From Caballeronia fortuita (GTDB lineage Bacteria > Pseudomonadota > Gammaproteobacteria > Burkholderiales > Burkholderiaceae): a stretch of 64,000 bases of DNA. The notes beneath the pieces were generated by a model that did no database searches, was not told where the DNA came from, and saw nothing but the letters and a program-made list of their open reading frames with translations. Positions 59,268-64,000 of this stretch are shown piece after piece (the first letter of the stretch is position 1; each line of letters starts with the position of its first letter). The stretch lies in assembly GCF_001544835.2 (NCBI RefSeq), contig NZ_FCNX02000019.1, positions 62,001 to 126,000 on the forward strand, in the 5' to 3' direction. Made by a program: the position numbers and the translations under genes.

Positions 59268-60934
59268 TGCGTGTCGAAGCGCCGACCACGGTGCAAGTGC
59301 TCGCGCCTGTCGGACAGGATGCGCGGGTCATCGTCGAGACGTTGCGAGCCGCCGGCATCGACGCGCTCGAAATCAGCACGCTCGCCGAAATCTGCAAGCA
59401 GCTTCGGCAGAACGAGGGCGTGAGCATCGCGGGCCTCCTGCTGACAGAGGAGTCGCTTTCCGAGCTTGCGCCGTCCGGCGACTTCGCCGACTGTCTGGAG
59501 AAGCAGCCGCCGTGGTCGGACATTCCGATCTGCATCCTGACCGTGCCCGGCGACCGTCCGAGCTCGTTTGAGCGCTGGCGTCTCTTCGAGGCGCTCGGCA
59601 ACGTCACGTTGCTCGCACGCCCGGTGACGGCGGAAGTGCTGCAAAGCGTGGCGCGCGGTCTGGTCCGCGCGCGCGCACGTCAGCTTCAGACGAAACGGCA
59701 TCTCGACGAACTCAAGGACGCCGCGCAACTGCTCGAAAGACGCGTCGCCGAGCGCACCGAAGAGTTGATGGCGGCGGAAGAGACGTTGCGGCAGGCGCAG
59801 AAAATGGAGGCGATCGGCCAGCTCACCGGCGGCATCGCCCACGACTTCAACAATCTGCTGCAAGTCATCAGCACGAACATGGAGTTGACGAAGCTGCGTC
59901 TGCGCCAGGGCCGCTTCGCCGACCTCGATCGCTTCGTCCAGAGCGCGCACGACGCGACGCAGCGCGCCGGCGCGCTCACGCATCGCCTGCTGGCGTTCGC
60001 GCGCAGGCAGACGCTCGATCCGAAGGAGATTGCGCCGAATCGCCTGATCGCCGGGATGCTCGACCTGATACGACGCACGCTGGGACCGTCCGTCGAAGTC
60101 GACGCGCAACTCGAAGAGAACCTGCATACGACCTTGAGCGATCCGGTGCAGCTGGAGAACGCCTTGCTCAACTTGTGCATCAACGCGCGCGATGCCATGC
60201 CCGCGGGCGGCAAGCTGGCGATCCGCACGGACAACGTTTCCCTGCGTGGCCGCACGGCGCGGCTGCACGGCCTGAACGACGGCGACTACGTGGCGATAAG
60301 CGTCTCCGATACGGGTTTTGGCATGGCGGCGGAGATCATCGACAAGGCGTTCGATCCGTTCTTCACCACCAAGCCGCTCGGGCAGGGCACGGGACTCGGC
60401 TTGTCGATGGTGTATGGATTTTCGCGGCAGTCGGGCGGCAAGGTATCGATCGAGTCGCAGGTCGGCAAGGGCACGACCGTGAGCATCTACTTGCCGCGAC
60501 TCACGCAGCCGCGATCCGAGCCGGAAGAGGCGCCCGCGCCGCTGGTTCTGCCACCGGTCGGCAAGCAGCGCACGGTGCTCGTCGTCGATGACGAAGCCGA
60601 CATTCGCTTGGGCTGCACCGAAGTGCTGAAGGAAGCGGGCTTCAACGTCATCGAAGCGAGCGACGGCGCGTCCGGGCTCGACATTCTCGGCTCGAACGTG
60701 CAGATCGACATTCTGGTCAGCGATATCGGCATGCCCGGCATGAACGGCAAGGAAATGGTCGACCGCGCGCGCGTGAGACGCCCCGTCCTGCCGGTGCTGT
60801 TCATGACCGGCTATGCGGAGAAATCGGTGTTCGGCAACGGAAGGATCGACGATGGCGCGCAGCTTCTGACCAAGCCGTTCGCGACCGAAGAACTCGTGTC
60901 GAAGATCCACGCGATGATCGACGCGCAAGACTGA
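59264..60934 (+). CDS. Hybrid histidine kinase with N-terminal pseudo-receiver
   Basis: A 556-residue soluble kinase. Residues 1-125 look like a receiver domain that lacks the phospho-acceptor aspartate (AGLLLTEESLSEL) and has Arg where the conserved Lys should be (LLARPVT), so it is a pseudo-receiver. A coiled coil (RRVAERTEELMAAEETLRQA) leads to His193 in GGIAHDFNNLLQV. The ATPase domain has NLCINARDAMPAGG, DTGFGM and GQGTGLGLSM. The C-terminal receiver has Asp487 in VSDIGMPGM, and LTKPF. It is co-translated with the KaiC-like ATPase. No membrane part or obvious input domain exists, so the KaiC-like protein may control it by binding. Confidence 0.92.
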   Translation: MMRVEAPTTVQVLAPVGQDARVIVETLRAAGIDALEISTLAEICKQLRQNEGVSIAGLLLTEESLSELAPSGDFADCLEKQPPWSDIPICILTVPGDRPSSFERWRLFEALGNVTLLARPVTAEVLQSVARGLVRARARQLQTKRHLDELKDAAQLLERRVAERTEELMAAEETLRQAQKMEAIGQLTGGIAHDFNNLLQVISTNMELTKLRLRQGRFADLDRFVQSAHDATQRAGALTHRLLAFARRQTLDPKEIAPNRLIAGMLDLIRRTLGPSVEVDAQLEENLHTTLSDPVQLENALLNLCINARDAMPAGGKLAIRTDNVSLRGRTARLHGLNDGDYVAISVSDTGFGMAAEIIDKAFDPFFTTKPLGQGTGLGLSMVYGFSRQSGGKVSIESQVGKGTTVSIYLPRLTQPRSEPEEAPAPLVLPPVGKQRTVLVVDDEADIRLGCTEVLKEAGFNVIEASDGASGLDILGSNVQIDILVSDIGMPGMNGKEMVDRARVRRPVLPVLFMTGYAEKSVFGNGRIDDGAQLLTKPFATEELVSKIHAMIDAQD

Positions 60935-61103
60935 TCCTGCCGGCGCCGGTTCGCGCGAGCGCACGTCCGGCCTTCGTCCTGTGCGGTCATTTCGAGTACA
61001 CTGCCGACCTTAGTAGTGGCGGGATCGGAACCAACAGGTACGGAACGGCGGCGGCGAAGGGTAGCTACGCCCGGGCGACCACCCAACATAATGGATCGAC
61101 GCA

Positions 61104-62543
61104 ATGGACACACTCGCGCGGCTACGCAGCGAAGTTCCGGGACTGGATGATATCTGCGGCGGCGGGCTGCTGGCAGGCTCGTCTTACATCGTTCAGGGAC
61201 GGCCGGGAGCCGGCAAAACCATCCTTGCGAATCAGATTGCTTTCGCGCAAGCCCGTCAGGGGCACAAGGTTCTCTACGTCACGCTGCTCGCGGAATCGCA
61301 CGACAGGCTGTTTCAGTCGCTATCGGCGCTGAGTTTTTTCGACGCGAGCCGTCTCGGCACGGACCTGACCTACCTCAGTCTTTTCCGCACGCTTCGTGAA
61401 AAGGGCCTCGATGCGCTGGTTGCTACGCTGCGCTCCGAACTTGCGCGCACGAAAGCCAGCATTCTCGTGCTCGACGGCTTGCTCAACGCACGCGAAAGCA
61501 GCGAAACCAATCTGGACATCAAGTCCTTCGTCGCGGAATTGCAGGGTCATGCCGCTTTCACGGGCTGCACGGTGCTGTTCCTGACGAGCGCCCGGATCGA
61601 CGAATCGAGTCCCGAACACACGATGGTCGACGGCGTGCTGCACCTCGAAGAGAATCTGTTCGCGTCGCGCACCGTGCGCCATATTCGCGTCGCGAAATCG
61701 CGCGGCAGCCGCGCGCTCGGCGGTCTGCATCTGTATGAAATATCGGAGCGGGGCATCTCGGTGTACCCGCGTCTCGAAGCCGCGCTTGCGCGACCTTCCA
61801 CCGCGGAGAGCGTCTCGCTGACGAAGGTCGGAACGGGCACAGGCGGTCTGGACGTGCGGCTCGGCGGCGGCTTGCCATCGGCTTCGATGTCCGTTCTCGT
61901 CGGACCCGCGGGCAGCGGCAAGACGACGTTCGGCATCGGTTATCTGAATTGCGCCACGCCCGAGCGGCCGGCCGTGCATTTCGGTTTCTACGAAACGCCC
62001 GAGCGGCTCTACGCGAAAGCGAAGGCACTCGGCCTCGATCTGCAGGCGCGCGTCGAAACGAAGGCGTTGCGCATGCTGTGGCGTCCGCTCACCGAAAATC
62101 TTCTCGACAAGCTCGCGTACGAACTGCTCGACGAAGTCCGAAGCTCGCGCGCGGAGCGTCTCTTCATCGACGGCCTCGCTGGTTTCGAGCGCGCAACCGT
62201 CGATCCGCATCGGATGGTCGAATTCTTCGCGGCGTTGAGCAACGAGTTGCGCGCCATCGGCGTGACGACGGTGTGCACGTGGGAGACGAAGGAGCTGTCG
62301 GGGCCGTGGCGCACGAATCCATCGCCGGAAATCCTGTCGCAGATCGATAACGTGATCGAAATGCGTCACCAGGCGGCGGGCGGCGCCTTACGGCGCAGCA
62401 TCGCGGTGCTGAAGGTGCGCGACAGCCTGTTCGACACGTCGACGGCGGAAGTGCTGATTTCCGGCCTCGGCGATGGGCTGCACGTCACGGGAACGATGCC
62501 AGCGGCGCCCGACGCGTTGGGCGACGATGCAAGCGGTCAGTAG
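61104..62543 (+). CDS. KaiC-like double-domain RecA-type ATPase (second copy)
   Basis: A 479-residue protein with two KaiC-type ATPase domains. Domain 1 has Walker A GRPGAGKT at residues 32-39 and a Walker B-like LVLDGLLNA. Domain 2 has Walker A GPAGSGKTT at about 267-275 and LFIDGLAGF. The position of KaiC's catalytic glutamate pair after domain 1 reads LLAESHDRL, so one acidic residue is lost. It differs clearly from the other KaiC-like protein in sequence and linker. A 169-base gap precedes it, so it may have its own promoter. Two response regulator genes follow within 12 and 77 bases. Confidence 0.86.
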   Translation: MDTLARLRSEVPGLDDICGGGLLAGSSYIVQGRPGAGKTILANQIAFAQARQGHKVLYVTLLAESHDRLFQSLSALSFFDASRLGTDLTYLSLFRTLREKGLDALVATLRSELARTKASILVLDGLLNARESSETNLDIKSFVAELQGHAAFTGCTVLFLTSARIDESSPEHTMVDGVLHLEENLFASRTVRHIRVAKSRGSRALGGLHLYEISERGISVYPRLEAALARPSTAESVSLTKVGTGTGGLDVRLGGGLPSASMSVLVGPAGSGKTTFGIGYLNCATPERPAVHFGFYETPERLYAKAKALGLDLQARVETKALRMLWRPLTENLLDKLAYELLDEVRSSRAERLFIDGLAGFERATVDPHRMVEFFAALSNELRAIGVTTVCTWETKELSGPWRTNPSPEILSQIDNVIEMRHQAAGGALRRSIAVLKVRDSLFDTSTAEVLISGLGDGLHVTGTMPAAPDALGDDASGQ

Positions 62544-62555
62544 CCGGCTGCCCGC

Positions 62556-62945
62556 ATGGCCAACCTTGTCGTCGTCGACGACGAATCTCTCGTTACCGAT
62601 TTTCTGAAGTTCCTGCTCGAAGACGCGGGACATGTCGTGCATGTCGCGTCGAACGGCGCGGAAGGATTACAGGTCGTCCGGCGCACGAAACCGTCGCTCG
62701 TCGTGACGGATTTCATGATGCCGGTCAGTTCAGGCGTGGACCTTGCGCGGGCGCTCAGCGGCGACGATGAGTTCAGCCACATACCCATCGTCTTGTGCAG
62801 CGCGGCGCCTCAAGCGGTCGATCCGGCCGACCGGGCATTGTTTGTGGCGATACTGAAGAAGCCCTATCCGCCTGATCGCCTGCTTGCAATTCTGGCTTTG
62901 CATCTCGATGGAGGCAGCGCGGGATCGCGCGATCAGCTGCAGTAA
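62556..62945 (+). CDS. Single-domain response regulator
   Basis: A 129-residue receiver domain with no output domain. VVVDDESLVTDF has the acidic pair, Asp52 in VVTDFMMP is the phospho-acceptor, and CSAAP and LKKPYPPDRL supply Thr/Ser and Lys. Such CheY-like proteins relay phosphate or act by protein contact. It lies 12 bases after the KaiC-like gene and before a second, different receiver gene. The partner kinase may be the hybrid kinase upstream or the PAS protein downstream. Confidence 0.92.
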   Translation: MANLVVVDDESLVTDFLKFLLEDAGHVVHVASNGAEGLQVVRRTKPSLVVTDFMMPVSSGVDLARALSGDDEFSHIPIVLCSAAPQAVDPADRALFVAILKKPYPPDRLLAILALHLDGGSAGSRDQLQ

Positions 62946-63022
62946 CGAACAAGCAGGATACCGGGCACATGGCTCGGTCCCGCGCGCAATTCCAACCGTT
63001 TTTGTATGGCTGTGAGCGGTCC

Positions 63023-63403
63023 ATGACGCGTGTTCTTCTCGTCGATGACGAACCCGATCTGCTCGAAGCGTGGAGCTTCGCGCTCGAATACGCCGGCTAT
63101 CAAGTCGAGCGTGCGCGCGATGGCCGTGAGGCCCTTGCCGCAATTCAGCGCACCGTGCCCGACCTGCTTATCACCGATCTGATGATGCCCGGCATGGACG
63201 GCGAAGCGTTGTGCCGCGCCATGCGCGAGCGGCCGGAATGGGCGGCGATTCCGATCGTGCTGCATACTTCTGCGCATGTATCTCGACCACCGGGCATCGT
63301 GATCTGGAACGCCTTGCTGAGAAAGCCGGCCTCGATGGCCCAATTTCTGGAGACGGTCGCCAAACTTACCAACGGCTCGGAACGAGAGGAGCATGGATCG
63401 TGA
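63023..63403 (+). CDS. Single-domain response regulator
   Basis: A 126-residue stand-alone receiver. VLLVDDEPDLLEAW has the acidic pair, Asp52 in LITDLMMPGM is the phospho-acceptor, and HTSAH and LLRKPASMAQF hold the Thr/Ser and Lys. I take the ATG at 63023; an upstream ATG at 62969 adds an unlikely leader. It has no output domain and differs from the receiver encoded just before it. The PAS sensor gene follows, starting 37 bases after its stop. Confidence 0.9.
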   Translation: MTRVLLVDDEPDLLEAWSFALEYAGYQVERARDGREALAAIQRTVPDLLITDLMMPGMDGEALCRAMRERPEWAAIPIVLHTSAHVSRPPGIVIWNALLRKPASMAQFLETVAKLTNGSEREEHGS

Positions 63404-63440
63404 TCGAGCGTCTTGCGGCAATGCCACTCCGGTTCGTGCG

Positions 63441-64000
63441 ATGACAGACCCGACTTCCCGCCCGCTGGAAGAGAATGCCGTCGGTCCCGCCGATCGCGCG
63501 ATCTTCGATCGCATGATCGAGCCGTATCTCATGCTCGATCATGCCTTGCGAGTCGTGTTCGCGAACAAGGCATGGCTCACGTCATTTGGTGAAAGCGAAG
63601 CGACGCTCGGCCAATGCGACCACCTGATTCGCGCGCTCGTCGCCAATCTCCATGCCGGTCAGCGTCGCCTTTCGCCCGCGTTCAGCGTGGATGCGCCGGA
63701 ACACGCCGGCGCGTCCGGCGAACAGTCGTTGCGATACTGGCAGATTCACGTCTCGCATCTTCCGGCAACCGGCGACGAGCCGCCGATCATCCTGCTGCGC
63801 TTCGACGATGTCACGATGCGCACGCTCGCGACCCGCACGGAACGGCGTGAGAAGGCGAGGCTGCGTTCGCATGCGCGCCTTCGACAAATCCTCGCCAAGG
63901 AGGCCGAAGAGCGCCTGCACGATCATCGCGTGCGCTTCGAGCGTGCGCTGGCGTTCGCGGGCGTCGGTGCGTGGGAGATCGACCTTGCGAGCGGCGCGGT
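63441..64000 (+). CDS. PAS-domain sensor protein, probably histidine kinase, 3' end outside window
   Basis: The frame from ATG 63441 stays open to the window edge (186 residues seen). The first PAS-like domain spans residues about 15-125 (MIEPYLMLDHALRVVFANKAWL, then QIHVSHLPATGDEPPIILLRFDDV), followed by a charged helical linker. A second PAS-like start appears at about residue 160 (RFERALAFAGVGAWEIDLASGA). Such layouts are typical of soluble PAS histidine kinases. The kinase part lies beyond the window. It follows the two response regulators and is probably part of the KaiC island. Confidence 0.8.
   Translation, partial: MTDPTSRPLEENAVGPADRAIFDRMIEPYLMLDHALRVVFANKAWLTSFGESEATLGQCDHLIRALVANLHAGQRRLSPAFSVDAPEHAGASGEQSLRYWQIHVSHLPATGDEPPIILLRFDDVTMRTLATRTERREKARLRSHARLRQILAKEAEERLHDHRVRFERALAFAGVGAWEIDLASGA

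Noticed and set aside
60935..61103. Promoter or riboswitch in the gap before the second kaiC-like gene
   Set aside because: TACACT with a poor TTCGTC is the best pair and is too weak; no conserved riboswitch pattern recognised.
57768..62543. A circadian clock locus
   Set aside because: Two KaiC-like ATPases are present but no KaiA or KaiB; timing function is not supported by sequence alone.

Overview
The window is a 64 kb stretch of a GC-rich (roughly 60-65%) beta-proteobacterial chromosome, most likely from Burkholderiaceae of the Paraburkholderia/Caballeronia type. This rests on codon use, a Burkholderia-type porin, a DUF3331 protein, dense use of CaiB/BaiF CoA transferases and BON/PRC-barrel proteins. 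I see no rRNA, tRNA, CRISPR array, insertion sequence or integrase. Nearly all of the window is coding.

Layout. (1) 1-2420: the 3' part of a CaiB/BaiF CoA transferase and an MFS transporter. (2) 2544-5497: a small secreted Gly/Ser-rich protein, translationally coupled to an unusual fusion of an Atm1/HMT-type ABC exporter with a degenerate kinase-like ATPase region and an intact receiver domain. (3) 5494-16147, minus strand: a compact glycan cluster with two GT9 heptosyltransferase-like enzymes, a GmhB-type heptose-bisphosphate phosphatase, two GT4-like and two GT2 enzymes, a NodU/CmcH-type carbamoyltransferase, a PIG-L deacetylase and a UDP-xylose-synthase-like SDR. Many of these genes overlap by ATGA. 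(4) 16235-20192, minus: PRC-barrel protein, Rieske ferredoxin, RBBP9-type hydrolase, MFS transporter and a BKACE-type beta-keto acid cleavage enzyme. (5) 20521-25423, plus: porin, BON protein, acyl-CoA ligase, and a chemoreceptor behind a sigma-28-like promoter. (6) 25542-36137: a mixed block with a PAS-PAS hybrid kinase, a Tat-exported Gfo/Idh/MocA oxidoreductase, small unknown proteins, a HAD phosphatase, an EamA/LysR divergent pair, a PHB-depolymerase-type esterase with a His-rich repeat, and a CopG-type regulator behind a textbook promoter/operator.

(7) 36238-44058, plus: a sugar regulon with a DeoR regulator, PfkB-type tagatose/fructose kinase, GatZ/KbaZ-type protein, RbsABC-type ABC importer and D-tagatose/D-psicose 3-epimerase. 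Two nearly identical promoters, each with a TTTCGA-N-TCGAAA palindrome in its spacer, precede the regulator gene and the importer genes. Together they suggest uptake of a rare ketohexose, C3 epimerisation, phosphorylation and C4 epimerisation to fructose 6-phosphate. (8) 44063-47076, minus: SCO-type copper chaperone, a close homologue of fungal galactose oxidase with a ricin-type lectin domain, and a mono-haem cytochrome c. This looks like a secreted copper-radical-oxidase unit. (9) 47543-54931: a beta-propeller lipoprotein, a three-gene CoA operon (MaoC-like hydratase, acyl-CoA dehydrogenase, CoA transferase), a DUF2252 protein and an SDR.

(10) 54962-64000: a signalling island. It holds a second chemoreceptor, an EAL phosphodiesterase, and a run of two double-domain KaiC-like ATPases interleaved with a hybrid histidine kinase, two single-domain response regulators and a PAS sensor protein cut by the window end. 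No kaiA or kaiB is present.

The best candidates for little-described systems are the KaiC/two-component island, the ABC-exporter/receiver fusion, the galactose-oxidase/SCO/cytochrome operon and the twin-operator ketohexose regulon. All functions are read from sequence motifs and context; no database search was run.
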